A stretch of 64,000 bases of DNA from the NCBI RefSeq assembly GCF_900114315.1, contig NZ_FOSQ01000001.1, positions 1,094,202 to 1,158,201 of the forward strand. The letters run 5' to 3'. Shown one piece after another: positions 27,467 to 36,396 of this stretch; position 1 is the stretch's first letter; each line of letters opens with the position of its first letter. The position numbers and the translations under genes were made by a program. The notes below the pieces were generated by a model. The model was not told where the DNA came from. It worked only from the letters and a program-made list of their open reading frames with translations, and searched no databases. Origin of the DNA: Falsiroseomonas stagni DSM 19981 (GTDB lineage: Bacteria > Pseudomonadota > Alphaproteobacteria > Acetobacterales > Acetobacteraceae).

Positions 27467-28119
27467 AGGATGCTCTGCCCTGTCTTCGCCCAATCGGCGA
27501 GGAAGGCGGCGAGCCCGGCCTCGGTCAGGGGATGCTTGAGAAGCTGGCGGATGACAGCCGGCGGCAGCGTGGCCACATGGGCACCGAGCTTGGCGGACTG
27601 CACCAGGTGGATCGGGTGCCGGATGGAGGCGACCAGGACCTCCGTCTTCAGGGTCGGGTAGTTGCGGTAGATCTGGACGATGTCCGCGATCAGCGCCATG
27701 CCGTCGGTGGAGATGTCGTCCAGCCGGCCGACGAAGGGCGAGATGAAGGTGGCACCCGCCTTCGCCGCCAGCAGCGCCTGGGCGGCGGAGAAGCAGAGCG
27801 TGACATTCACCGGCGTGCCTTCCTGCGACAGCGCCCTGCAGGTGCGCAGCCCGGCTTCCGTCAGCGGCACCTTCACGCAGACATTCGGCGCGATGCCGCG
27901 CAGGAACCGGCCCTCCGCCAGCATGCCCGCGAAATCCGTCGCCGTGACCTCCGCGCTCACCGGCCCTTCCGTGATGGCGCAGATTTCCGCGATGACTTCC
28001 GCCATCTTGCGACCGGACTTGGCGATCAGGCTCGGGTTGGTGGTGACGCCATCGACCAGGCCGGCTTCCGCCAGGCTGCGGATATCGGCCACATCGGCGG
28101 TATCGACGAAGAACTTCAT
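27463..28119 (-). CDS. tal: Transaldolase (TalC/MipB type)
   Basis: 218 residues, the short transaldolase / fructose-6-phosphate aldolase subfamily, working in the non-oxidative pentose phosphate pathway. It opens [13 protein letters not shown]. The Schiff-base lysine is in NVCVKVPLT near residue 86. The [21 protein letters not shown] segment carries Phe where fructose-6-phosphate aldolases have Tyr, favouring transaldolase activity. ATG 28119 has AAGGGA about 9 nt upstream. First gene of the operon tal-DUF484-xerC, divergent from priA. Confidence 0.92.
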   Translation of the reverse strand: MKFFVDTADVADIRSLAEAGLVDGVTTNPSLIAKSGRKMAEVIAEICAITEGPVSAEVTATDFAGMLAEGRFLRGIAPNVCVKVPLTEAGLRTCRALSQEGTPVNVTLCFSAAQALLAAKAGATFISPFVGRLDDISTDGMALIADIVQIYRNYPTLKTEVLVASIRHPIHLVQSAKLGAHVATLPPAVIRQLLKHPLTEAGLAAFLADWAKTGQSIL

Positions 28120-28180
28120 CAGGCTTGGTCCCTTTGGCCGGTCGACCGGCGGCGCATTCCTTGCGGTGCGGCCGCCGGAC

Positions 28181-28200
28181 AAGCGAAAATCGTTTCGCTT
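28181..28200. promoter_or_regulatory. Inverted repeat in the tal/priA divergent promoter region
   Basis: AAGCGAAA (28181-28188) and TTTCGCTT (28193-28200) form a perfect 8-bp inverted repeat with a 4-bp centre in the 101-bp spacer. It could be an operator, or part of the priA 5' leader, 20 bp before the priA start. Confidence 0.35.
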
Positions 28201-28220
28201 TCGTTCGCTCTGGAGCTTAT

Positions 28221-30461
28221 AGCATGCGCGCCTCCGGGCGGAAGTCTTCGCCCCCGAACCAACCTGCCGGCGTGGCTTCCGCGCCACGGGTCCGGGTCCT
28301 GCTGCCACTCCCCCTGGCCGCCGGCGCCTATGACTATCGCCTGCCCCACGGCCTGCACGCCCCCCGTGGCGCCTTCGTGGCCGTCCCCCTCAATGGGCGG
28401 GAGATGCTGGGCGTGGTCTGGGACGGAGAGGCCGATCCCGACCTCGCCCCCTCACGTCTGCGTGACGTGATGGCGGTGCTGGACGTGCCCCCGATGGGCG
28501 AGACGCTGCGCCGCTTCGTCGAATGGGTGGCCGCCTACACGCTGAGCCCCCCCGGCGCCGTGCTGCGGATGGCGATGTCGAGCCCCGGCGCCTTCACCCC
28601 CCCCTCCGCCAAGGCCGGCTGGCAGCGCGCCCCCAGCGAGGGCCGCAACGCCCCCGACCCCCGCATGACCCCCGCGCGGCTCCGCGTGATGGATGCGCTG
28701 CCGCCCGGTGAAGTGATGTCCGGCACCGCATTGGCCGAGGCCGCCGGCGTCTCCCCCGCCGTGGTGCGCGGCCTGGCCGATGCCGGCCTGCTGGTGCCGG
28801 CCCTGCTGCCGGAAGATGACCTGTTTCCCGCGCCGGACCCCGAACACCCCGGCCCCACCCTGCTGCCGGACCAGGCCGCCGCCGCGACCAGGCTGCGGGA
28901 GAAGGTGGCCGAACGCCGCTTCGGCGTCACGCTGCTGACCGGCGTCACGGGATCGGGCAAGACGGAAGTCTACCTCGACGCCGTCGCGGAGTGTCTCAGA
29001 AGGGGCCGGCAGGCGCTGGTCCTGCTGCCGGAAATCGCCCTCTCCGCCCAGTGGCTCGACCGCTTCCGCGCCCGCTTCGGGGTCGCCCCCGCCCTCTGGC
29101 ACTCCGAACTCGGCAGCCGCACCCGCGCGCGCACCTGGCGCGCCGTGGCGGAAGGCGGCGTGCAGGTCCTGGTCGGCGCGCGATCCGCGCTGTTCCTGCC
29201 CTTCCCGGACCTCGGCCTCATCATCGTGGACGAGGAACACGAGACCGCCTTCAAGCAGGAAGACGGCGTCGTCTACCACGCCCGCGACATGGCCGTGGTC
29301 CGCGCCCGCCTGTCCCAGGCCTCCTGCATCCTCGTCTCCGCCACGCCGTCGCTGGAGACGCTGAACAATGTGGAGGCCGGGCGCTACGACCATGTCGACC
29401 TCCCCCAGCGCCACGGTGCCGCGGGGATGCCGGGGGTGGAGGCGATCGACCTCCGCCAGCACGCCCCCGAACGCGGCCGCTTCATCGCCCCCCCGCTGAT
29501 CGAGGCGATCCGGGAGACACTGGCCCGCGGCGAACAGGCCATGCTGTTCCTGAACCGCCGGGGCTACGCGCCACTCACGCTGTGCCGCGCCTGCGGCCAC
29601 CGGATGCGCTGCCCGAACTGCACCGCCTGGCTGGTCGAACATCGCGCCCAGCGCCGCCTGCAATGCCACCATTGCGGCCATGCCGAGCCCATCCCGCCGA
29701 CCTGCCCGGAATGCAACGCGCCGGGCACCCTGACCCCCGTCGGCCCCGGCGTGGAACGGGTGGTGGAGGAAGCGACCGAACTCTTCCCCGATGCCCGCCG
29801 CATCGTCATGGCCAGCGACACCATCCCCGGCCCCGCCGCCGCCACCGCCGCCGCCGATTCCATCGCGAACCGCCAGGTGGACCTCATCATCGGCACGCAG
29901 ATCGTCGCCAAGGGGTGGCACTTCCCGCACCTGACGCTGGTCGGCGTGGTGGACGCGGATCTCGGCCTGGCGGGGGGCGACCTCCGCGCCGCCGAACGCA
30001 CCCTGCAACTGCTGCACCAGGTCTCCGGCCGCGCCGGCCGCGCCGAAGCCCCCGGCCGCGTCCTGCTGCAGACCTTCAACCCGGACCACCCGGTGATGCG
30101 CGCCCTCGTCTCCGGCGACCTCGACGCCTTCATGGCGGAAGAAGCCGCCGGCCGCCGCCCCGGCCACTGGCCCCCCTATGGGCGCCTCGCCGCTCTCATC
30201 GTCAGCGCGGAAGACGAACGCGAAGCCGACCGCGCCGCCCGCGACCTCGGCCTTGCCGCCCCCCGCGCCGAGGGCGTCGAAATCCTCGGCCCCGCCCCGG
30301 CGCCGCTGGCCCTGCTGCGCGGCCGCCACCGCCGCCGCCTGCTGCTGAAAGCCCGCAAGGACATCCAGATCCAACCCCTGCTCCGCGACTGGCTCGCCCG
30401 CGTCAAACTGCCGAACAGCGTGCGCGTGCAGGTGGACGTGGACCCGGTGGGGTTCCTGTAG
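28221..30461 (+). CDS. priA: Primosomal protein N' (replication restart helicase PriA)
   Basis: 746 residues. The N-terminal 3'-DNA-binding domain ([19 protein letters not shown]) and a winged-helix region lead to an SF2 helicase core with Walker [16 protein letters not shown] box ([15 protein letters not shown]) and SATPS motif. Two zinc-binding cysteine clusters follow: [13 protein letters not shown] and [33 protein letters not shown] and [14 protein letters not shown] complete the helicase motifs. PriA reloads the replisome at abandoned forks. ATG 28221 has GGAG about 10 nt upstream. Confidence 0.95.
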   Translation, partial: SMRASGRKSSPPNQPAGVASAPRVRVLLPLPLAAGAYDYRLPHGLHAPRGAFVAVPLNGREMLGVVWDGEADPDLAPSRLRDVMAVLDVPPMGETLRRFVEWVAAYTLSPPGAVLRMAMSSPGAFTPPSAKAGWQRAPSEGRNAPDPRMTPARLRVMDALPPGEVMSGTALAEAAGVSPAVVRGLADAGLLVPALLPEDDLFPAPDPEHPGPTLLPDQAAAATRLREKVAERRFGVTLLTGVTGSGKTEVYLDAVAECLRRGRQALVLLPEIALSAQWLDRFRARFGVAPALWHSELGSRTRARTWRAVAEGGVQVLVGARSALFLPFPDLGLIIVDEEHETAFKQEDGVVYHARDMAVVRARLSQASCILVSATPSLETLNNVEAGRYDHVDLPQRHGAAGMPGVEAIDLRQHAPERGRFIAPPLIEAIRETLARGEQAMLFLNRRGYAPLTLCRACGHRMRCPNCTAWLVEHRAQRRLQCHHCGHAEPIPPTCPECNAPGTLTPVGPGVERVVEEATELFPDARRIVMASDTIPGPAAATAAADSIANRQVDLIIGTQIVAKGWHFPHLTLVGVVDADLGLAGGDLRAAERTLQLLHQVSGRAGRAEAPGRVLLQTFNPDHPVMRALVSGDLDAFMAEEAAGRRPGHWPPYGRLAALIVSAEDEREADRAARDLGLAAPRAEGVEILGPAPAPLALLRGRHRRRLLLKARKDIQIQPLLRDWLARVKLPNSVRVQVDVDPVGFL

Positions 30462-30480
30462 CGGGGGTGGCACGCCCGGC

Positions 30481-30595
30481 GAGGGGCTGCGCGCGGCGCC
30501 CCTCCCATCACCGACCAATCCCATGGGTTCCGAGGGCCCGCTGGCCCTCGGCGGGTGAAGGGGTCCGGGGGAGAGGGCGGAGCCCTTTTCCCCGG
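30481..30595. repeat. Paired-hairpin intergenic repeat, copy C
   Basis: GAGGGGC (30481-30487) pairs with GCCCCTC (30498-30504). CCGAGGGCC (30530-30538) pairs with GGCCCTCGG (30543-30551) around CGCT. A 14-bp stem with two wobbles (30565-30578 with 30582-30595) has a GGA loop. The second hairpin differs from copy B at one A-T to G-C pair, changed on both arms. The 17-nt word GCGCCCCTCCCATCACC (30496-30512) recurs exactly at 54723-54739 in copy D. It separates priA from the binding-protein genes. Confidence 0.75.
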
Positions 30596-30671
30596 GATGG
30601 CCCCGCCCTCGCCCAACCCCGCCCCCCGGGTCTAGGCTGTGCCCTGCACCACCCTTGGGGGGCGACCGGCG

Positions 30672-32228
30672 ATGCGTGGTTGGATGATGGTGGCGGCGGT
30701 GCTGTTGCCGGTGGTGGCCGCGGCGCAGGAGGCGCGGGTGGCGATCCAGACGGAGACCTCCTCGCTCGACCCCCATTTCGCGCTGGTCGGTGCCAACCAG
30801 GCGGTGATGCGGCATCTCTTCGATCCGCTGGTCGCGTCGGACCGGAACCTGCGGCCGGTGCCGGGCCTGGCCGAATTCTCCAATCCAGAGCCCGATCTCT
30901 GGGAGTTCCGGCTGCGTCCGGATGCGCGCTTCCATGACGGCACGCCGGTGACGGCGGAGGATGTGCGCGCCTCGATCGAGCGCATGCCGCGCGTGCCCAA
31001 CAGCCCCGCGCCCTATATCCGCCTGGCCGGCAGCATCGTGGCGCTGGAGGTGGTGGATGCCCGCACCATCCGGATCCGGTCGCGGGGCGTCGATCCCTCC
31101 GTGCCGCTGAATGCGATGACGGCCTGGATCATCCCGGCCCGCATCGCGGCCACGGCGACGACAGCGGATTTCAATGCGGGGCGGGCGGTGGTGGGTTCCG
31201 GCCCCTGGCGCTTCGTCGAATGGCAGCCGGGCTCCGCGCTGCGCTTGGCGCGGAACGACGGGTATTGGGGCGCGGCCCCCGCCTTCGCCCGCGCCACGCT
31301 GCGGCCGGTGGCGAATGATGCCGCGCGGCTCGCGGCCCTGCTGGCGGGCGATGCCGACCTGGTCGATGCCGTCCCGCCCGGGGAGGTGGCGCGGCTCCGC
31401 GCCCGGCCGGAGGTCACGGTCTCCTCCGCCTCCTCCAACCGCATGATCTATATCGGCCTCGACCAGGCGAATGACCCATCGCCCTTCGTCACGGCGCGGG
31501 ACGGGCGGCCGCTGGCGGCCAATCCGCTGAAGGATGCGCGGGTGCGCCATGCCCTCTCGCTCGGCATCAACCGCGCCGCGATCGTGGATCGGGTGATGTC
31601 CGGCGCCGCCCGCGCCTCCGGCCAATTGGCCATCGAGGGGCAACTGGGTTTCGACCCGGACCTGGCGGCCCCGGCCTATGACCCGGCGGAGGCGCGCCGC
31701 CTGCTGGCCGCGGCGGGGTATGGGGAGGGCTTCCGCATCACGCTGCATTCCCCCAACAACCGCTATGTGGAGGATGACAAGACCGCGCAGGCGGTCGCGC
31801 AGTTCTGGGCGCGGATCGGCCTGGATGCGCGGGTGGAGGTCATGCCCTCCAACGTCTTCTTCACCCGCGCGGGGCGGCGGGAATTCAGCACCTTCCTCAT
31901 CGGATTCGGGCATTCCACCGGCGATGCCTGGCTCGGCATGGCGCAGGTGCTGCACAGCTTCGACGCGACACGGGGCCTCGGCGGGTTGAACCGCGGCCGC
32001 TATGCCAGCCCGGCCTTCGACGGGCTGATGGAACAGGCCCGCGGCGCGGCCGATCCGGCGGCGCGGGATCAGCTGATCCGCCAGGCGCAGCGGGTGGCGA
32101 TGGGGCAGGACATGGCGGTGCTGCCGCTGCATGTGCCGGACAACATCTGGGCCCACCGGGCGAGCCTGACCTACGCCGCGATGGTCGAGGAAAGCACCCT
32201 GGCGCACCACCTGCATCCCAGGCGCTAG
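30672..32228 (+). CDS. ABC transporter substrate-binding protein, family 5 (peptide/nickel type)
   Basis: 518 residues. Signal peptide MRGWMMVAAVLLPVVAAAQ. The mature protein opens ARVAIQTETSSLDPHFALVG, the usual SBP_bac_5 start, with FDPLVASDRNL, WEFRLRPDARFHDGTPVTAEDV and VRHALSLGINR. It is a periplasmic receptor for a di- or oligopeptide-like or glycoside ligand. It is followed 78 bp later by a paralogue; no permease or ATPase genes are in the window. Confidence 0.9.
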   Translation: MRGWMMVAAVLLPVVAAAQEARVAIQTETSSLDPHFALVGANQAVMRHLFDPLVASDRNLRPVPGLAEFSNPEPDLWEFRLRPDARFHDGTPVTAEDVRASIERMPRVPNSPAPYIRLAGSIVALEVVDARTIRIRSRGVDPSVPLNAMTAWIIPARIAATATTADFNAGRAVVGSGPWRFVEWQPGSALRLARNDGYWGAAPAFARATLRPVANDAARLAALLAGDADLVDAVPPGEVARLRARPEVTVSSASSNRMIYIGLDQANDPSPFVTARDGRPLAANPLKDARVRHALSLGINRAAIVDRVMSGAARASGQLAIEGQLGFDPDLAAPAYDPAEARRLLAAAGYGEGFRITLHSPNNRYVEDDKTAQAVAQFWARIGLDARVEVMPSNVFFTRAGRREFSTFLIGFGHSTGDAWLGMAQVLHSFDATRGLGGLNRGRYASPAFDGLMEQARGAADPAARDQLIRQAQRVAMGQDMAVLPLHVPDNIWAHRASLTYAAMVEESTLAHHLHPRR

Positions 32229-32306
32229 CGAGGTTTTCCCCGCTGGACAGGGGATGGGGCCTCAAGCATCTTCCGGCGCCTCCGAACCGGGAAGAGACAC
32301 AAGACC

Positions 32307-33905
32307 ATGCAGGCTTCACCCCTCCGTACCCTGCTGCGCGGCGCGGTCAGCGCGCTGGCGCTGGGTGCCGTCTTCGCCGCGACGGCGCCCGCCGCGCCGG
32401 CTGCCGCCACCACCTTCACCTGGGCCACGGCCAACGACATCCTCGGCCTCGATCCGCACGCCAACAACCACGGCGTGACGAACACGATGAAGGAGAATGT
32501 CTATGAGCCGCTGGTGAAGCGGCAGCCCGATGGCAGCGTCCGCCCGGCGCTCGCGGAGCGGTGGGAACAGGTGAACGCCACCACCTGGCGCTTCCACCTG
32601 CGCCGCAATGTCCGCTTCCACGGGGGCGAGCCCTTCACCGCCGCCGATGTGGTGATGTCGGCTGAGCGCGTGCGCCAGAACGACATGGCCTACACGCTGC
32701 AATCCGTCACCGCCGTCCGCGCCGTGGACGACTTCACGGTGGAGATCGAGACCCGCGGCCCGAACCCGATCCTGCTGCAGGACCTGACGCTGTTCTTCAT
32801 CATGAACGCGAACTGGGTCCGCGCGAACAACGCCATGGCCGTGGCGCGCGCCGGCCAGCCAGGTGCCACCAGCACCTTCGTCCAGCTGAACACCAACGGC
32901 ACGGGCCCCTTCCGCGTCGTGGAGCGCCTGGCGGATGAACGCACCGTGCTGGTGCCGAACGCCGAATACTGGGATGCGGCCGCGATGCAGCACGGCATCA
33001 CCCGCGCCGTCTTCCGCCCTGTTTCCAGCGCGCCGACGCGCGTGGCCGCCCTGCTGTCCCGCGAACTGGACGTGATGTACCACGTGCCGCTGCAGGACGT
33101 TCAGCGCGTGTCCCAGGCGCAGGGCATCCGCCTGATCCAGGGCCCGACCGCGCGCAGCATCTACTTCGCCATGGACACGGCCCGGCCGGAGAACCTGGAC
33201 GCGCCCGGCACGCCGAACCCGATGCGTGACCCGCGCGTGCGCCGGGCCATGTACCAGGCGATCGACATGAACACGATCACCCGCGTGATCCTGCGCAACT
33301 CCACCGTCGCCGCCGGCATCCCCATCGCCCAGGCGATCGGCGGCTTCGACGCGGCGTCGAATGAACGCCTGCCCTTCGACCCGGATGCGTCGCGCCGCCT
33401 GCTGGCGGAAGCCGGCTTCCCCCAGGGCTTCCGCACCACGCTGAACTGCCCCAACAACCGCTACGTGAATGACGAGGCCATCTGCCAGGCCGCCGTCAGC
33501 ATGCTGCAGCGCGTCGGCATTCAGGCGCGGCTCAACGCCGTGCCCTTCGGCCGCTTCCTGCAGGGCGGCGCCAATGGCGAATACCAGTTTTATTTGTTGG
33601 GCTGGACGCCGGGCAATTTCGACATGACGAACCCGGGGCGTGAACTGCTGGGCGAGGGCAGCTTCAACTGGGGCCGCTTCCAGGACGACCAGATGGCGGA
33701 ACTGCTCCGCCAGATCGCGGTGGAGACGGACCAGCCGAAGCGCCAGCAGCTGGCGGGCCAGTACTGGGCGCGCTTCCGCGAATTGCTGCCGATGATCCCG
33801 CTGCACCAGGAGCCGCAGATCTTCGGCGTGCGGGAGACGGTGGCCGAACTGCCGCTGCGCGTGCAGGAAGACCTGGAACTCCGTCACGTCCGCATGCGCC
33901 GCTGA
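32307..33905 (+). CDS. ABC transporter substrate-binding protein, family 5 (paralogue)
   Basis: 532 residues. A long signal peptide (about 1-35, ending AAPAAPAAA) precedes FTWATANDILGLDPHANNHGVT, YEPLVKRQPDGSV and WRFHLRRNVRFHGGEPFTAADVV. The C-terminal lobe shares CPNNRYVNDE with HSPNNRYVEDD of the preceding gene, so the two arose by an old duplication and have diverged widely. AAGAG lies upstream of ATG 32307. A strong terminator follows. Ligand unknown. Confidence 0.92.
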   Translation: MQASPLRTLLRGAVSALALGAVFAATAPAAPAAATTFTWATANDILGLDPHANNHGVTNTMKENVYEPLVKRQPDGSVRPALAERWEQVNATTWRFHLRRNVRFHGGEPFTAADVVMSAERVRQNDMAYTLQSVTAVRAVDDFTVEIETRGPNPILLQDLTLFFIMNANWVRANNAMAVARAGQPGATSTFVQLNTNGTGPFRVVERLADERTVLVPNAEYWDAAAMQHGITRAVFRPVSSAPTRVAALLSRELDVMYHVPLQDVQRVSQAQGIRLIQGPTARSIYFAMDTARPENLDAPGTPNPMRDPRVRRAMYQAIDMNTITRVILRNSTVAAGIPIAQAIGGFDAASNERLPFDPDASRRLLAEAGFPQGFRTTLNCPNNRYVNDEAICQAAVSMLQRVGIQARLNAVPFGRFLQGGANGEYQFYLLGWTPGNFDMTNPGRELLGEGSFNWGRFQDDQMAELLRQIAVETDQPKRQQLAGQYWARFRELLPMIPLHQEPQIFGVRETVAELPLRVQEDLELRHVRMRR

Positions 33906-33929
33906 TCGGTCACGATCCGCGGGGAAGGG

Positions 33930-33960
33930 GGCCCGGTGCCGCAAGGCGCCGGGCCTTTTT
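33930..33960 (+). terminator. Rho-independent terminator after tandem binding-protein genes
   Basis: GGCCCGGTGCC (33930-33940) pairs with GGCGCCGGGCC (33945-33955) over 11 bp with one wobble, around a GCAA tetraloop, and is followed by five Ts. It ends the plus-strand transcript just before the convergent SDR gene. Confidence 0.88.
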
Positions 33961-33992
33961 CATGCCGCCCGTGACGAAGGATCAAGCGACCC

Positions 33993-34745
33993 TCAGATCA
34001 GCCCGCCATTCACATGCAGCACCTGCCCGGTGACATAGCCCGCGGCCGGTGAGGCGAAATAGGCCACCGCTTCCGCCACATCATCCGGCGTGCCGAGGCG
34101 GCCCATCGGGATCTTCGCCGTCACCGCATCCCATTGCGCCTGGCTCAGCGCCGCATGGGCGCCGGGGTCCTTCCGGGTGTAGCCCGGCGCCACCGCATTC
34201 ACGGTGACGCCGCCCTTCGCCGCCTCCACCGCCAGCGCCCGCACCAGCGCCTCCACCGCGCCCTTCGCGGCCGCGCTGGCGGGGAAGGTGCTGACATCCG
34301 TGCGGAAGACATGCGCGACGAAGGAGGAGATGGCGATGATCCTCGGCGCATCGCGCCCCATCAGGTGCGGCAGCGCGGCGCGCGCCGTCCGCAGGAACCC
34401 CCACAGCACGCCGTCGATCGATTTCTGGAAGATGGCGTCATCGGCCTGGGCGAAGGGCGTCCTGTCCGCGAAGCCTGCCGCCGTGACCACGACGTCGAGC
34501 GCGCCGAATTCCTCCATGGCGCGCGCCACCAGCGCCGCCGGCAGGGCGGCATCGCCGATATCGCCGAGCATCGTCACGGCTTCCGCCCCCGCCATGCGCG
34601 CGGCTGCCGCCACGCGGTCCAGCCCCTCCGCATTCCTGCGCGTGTGCAGGAGCATCGCGGTGCCGGGCGCTGCCAGCCGGCGCACGCAGCCCGCGCCGAT
34701 GCCGGACCCCGCGCCGGTGATGAGAACAACGCGCTTCGTCGTCAT
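33993..34745 (-). CDS. SDR family protein lacking the catalytic tyrosine
   Basis: A 250-residue short-chain dehydrogenase fold. The cofactor motif TGAGSGIG is at 10-17, with AAGFADR in place of NAG, the catalytic-type serine S140 in IAISSF, and C-terminal GYVTGQVLHVNGGLI. The expected YxxxK reads SAAAK: S157 replaces Tyr while K161 is kept. It may be non-canonical or catalytically weak. NTRR-type residues after beta-2 (LHTRRN) suggest NADP(H). Divergent from the SnoaL-like gene with a 75-bp spacer. Confidence 0.82.
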   Translation of the reverse strand: MTTKRVVLITGAGSGIGAGCVRRLAAPGTAMLLHTRRNAEGLDRVAAAARMAGAEAVTMLGDIGDAALPAALVARAMEEFGALDVVVTAAGFADRTPFAQADDAIFQKSIDGVLWGFLRTARAALPHLMGRDAPRIIAISSFVAHVFRTDVSTFPASAAAKGAVEALVRALAVEAAKGGVTVNAVAPGYTRKDPGAHAALSQAQWDAVTAKIPMGRLGTPDDVAEAVAYFASPAAGYVTGQVLHVNGGLI

Positions 34746-34820
34746 GCACCGCTCCTGGTCCTGATCCGGGCTGAAGCGTTACCCTTCCCCGCGATACCGC
34801 GCAAACCGAGGAATGCCCCG

Positions 34821-35276
34821 ATGGATGCCCTGCCCGAGGCCGATGCCGGAACCCGCGCCGGCGTGCTGGCCTGGATGGCGCGCTTCGCCGCCGCGGTGCG
34901 CGCGGTGGACTACCGGGCGGCGACGCCGATGTGGCACGACCAGGTCCTGGCCTTCGGCACCCACCAGGCCGTGCTGGAAGGGTTCGCCCAGTTCCGCGAC
35001 CGCCAATGGGACAGCGTCTGGCCCCGCACAGCGGACTTCACCTTCGTGCAGGACGCGGCCCGTGTCCTGGCCAGCGCCGATGCCAGCCTGGCCATCGCCA
35101 TCGCGCCCTTCGCCAGCACGGGCTTCCACGCCGATGGCACGCCCTTCCCGCGCCCCGGCCGCGCCACGCTGGTGCTGATGCGCGGGGCCGATGGCTGGAT
35201 CGCCGTGCACAGCCATCTGTCCCTGGAACGCGGCGTGCCGACGGAGAGCCACGGCGACAGGCCGGTGATCCGCTGA
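34821..35276 (+). CDS. SnoaL-like / nuclear transport factor 2 family protein
   Basis: 151 residues with the cone-like NTF2 fold pattern: an N-terminal helix (GVLAWMARFAAAVRAVDYRAATPMW), then HQAVLEGFAQFRDRQWD, ADFTFVQDAARVLASADASLAIA and FPRPGRATLVLMRGADGWIAVHSHLSL. The last strand is typical of DUF4440/SnoaL proteins. Enzymatic role cannot be stated. ATG 34821 has GAGGAA about 7 nt upstream. It sits between a divergent SDR and a convergent dehydrogenase. Confidence 0.8.
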   Translation: MDALPEADAGTRAGVLAWMARFAAAVRAVDYRAATPMWHDQVLAFGTHQAVLEGFAQFRDRQWDSVWPRTADFTFVQDAARVLASADASLAIAIAPFASTGFHADGTPFPRPGRATLVLMRGADGWIAVHSHLSLERGVPTESHGDRPVIR

Positions 35277-35280
35277 CTCG

Positions 35281-35327
35281 AAAAGCCCTCTCCCCCTGAC
35301 AGGGGGAGAGGGTTGGGTGAGGGGGGG
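35281..35327. repeat. Convergent-gene hairpin repeat, copy 1 (likely bidirectional terminator)
   Basis: CCCTCTCCCCCT (35286-35297) pairs with AGGGGGAGAGGG (35301-35312) around GAC. It is preceded by AAAAG and followed by TTGGGTGAGGGG. It lies exactly between the stops of the convergent SnoaL-like and hydroxyacid dehydrogenase genes. Read on the minus strand, the stem is followed by CTTTT. A second copy with the same flanks is at 62519-62579. Confidence 0.7.
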
Positions 35328-35333
35328 AAACGC

Positions 35334-36395
35334 CTACCCCAACGCCTTCGGCGCAAACCCGAACGCCGCCTCGAAGCGCTTCGAATACAGCGGCCACGCT
35401 TCCGGATTCTCTAGCCGCGGCGGCACCTCGCCCCGGAAGATCTGCGCCCATTGCAGCGCCGCGCCTTCCGCCATGTCGTGCAGCGCTTCCTGCGTGATGC
35501 CGGCGTTGTGCGGCGTGACGATGACGTTATCGAAGGCCAGCAGCGGATGATCGGGCGGCGGCGGTTCCTTCAGGAACACATCCAGCCCCGCCCCCGCCAG
35601 CTGCCCCGCCGCCAGCGCCTCTGCCAGCGCGCCCTCGTCATGAATGCCGCCGCGCGAGGTCTGGATGAAATAGGCCGTCGGCTTCATGGCCGCGTATTGC
35701 GCCGCGCCGATCATGCCGAAGGTCTCCCTGTTGCGCGGTACATGGACGGAGACGAAGTCGGCGCGCGCAAAGACTTCCTCCATCGTGGCCTTCGTGCCGC
35801 CGCGCGCCGCGATTTCCGCGGCGTCCAGATACGGATCGCAGGCCAGCACCGTCATCCCGAACAGCCCGCGGCACAGCTCCGCCACGCGGGTGCCGATCTG
35901 CCCGATGCCGACCAGGCCGAGCGTCTTGCCGCGGATGTCGCGCCCCGTGACGGCGAAGCGATCCAGCCCCGCCTGACGGCGCAGCATCTTGTCCGCCACG
36001 CCGATCTTCTTCGACAGCGCCAGGATCAGCCCCAGCACATGCTCCGCCACCGCTTCCTTGTTGGTGCCGGATTGGTGGCAGACGATCACGCCGGCCTTGG
36101 TGCAGGCCTCCACATCGATCACGTCGAAGCCGGCACCCGACGAACACGCCGCCAGCAGGTTCGGCGCGCGGGCCAGCAGCGCGGCGTCGCAGAACCAGGG
36201 TTCCTGGATCTCCACACGCGGCAATGCGTGGTAGCCATGCGCCTGCGCGAAGGCCGCATCCAGTGTCGCGCGGTCCATGCCGAATTGCAGGTGATCGAGC
36301 GCGATATTCGGCTCCGCCCCCAGCACGCGCAGCGCCACCGGGTCCATCCAGTGGGAGAAATAGGAAAGCCGCGCCGTCGGCAGCGTGTTCGACAT
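35334..36395 (-). CDS. D-isomer specific 2-hydroxyacid dehydrogenase
   Basis: 353 residues. The NAD motif is LGLVGIGQIGTRV near 165-177. The catalytic residues are Arg in QTSRGG, Glu in FLKEPP and His in TPHNAG, as in phosphoglycerate and hydroxypyruvate reductases. An N-terminal extension (about 1-50) is longer than in the shortest members. It oxidises or reduces a 2-hydroxy/2-oxo acid. It is the last gene of the minus-strand operon; its ATG is 1 nt after the stop of the preceding Bug gene. It may handle the 2-oxo acid produced or used by the ThDP enzyme in the same operon (inference). Confidence 0.9.
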   Translation of the reverse strand: MSNTLPTARLSYFSHWMDPVALRVLGAEPNIALDHLQFGMDRATLDAAFAQAHGYHALPRVEIQEPWFCDAALLARAPNLLAACSSGAGFDVIDVEACTKAGVIVCHQSGTNKEAVAEHVLGLILALSKKIGVADKMLRRQAGLDRFAVTGRDIRGKTLGLVGIGQIGTRVAELCRGLFGMTVLACDPYLDAAEIAARGGTKATMEEVFARADFVSVHVPRNRETFGMIGAAQYAAMKPTAYFIQTSRGGIHDEGALAEALAAGQLAGAGLDVFLKEPPPPDHPLLAFDNVIVTPHNAGITQEALHDMAEGAALQWAQIFRGEVPPRLENPEAWPLYSKRFEAAFGFAPKALG

Positions 36396-36396
36396 T

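Noticed and set aside
28452-32216. 1250-codon minus-strand open frame opposite priA and the first binding-protein gene
   Set aside because: It spans two unrelated genes and a repeat region, has shadow-type composition and shows no family motif.
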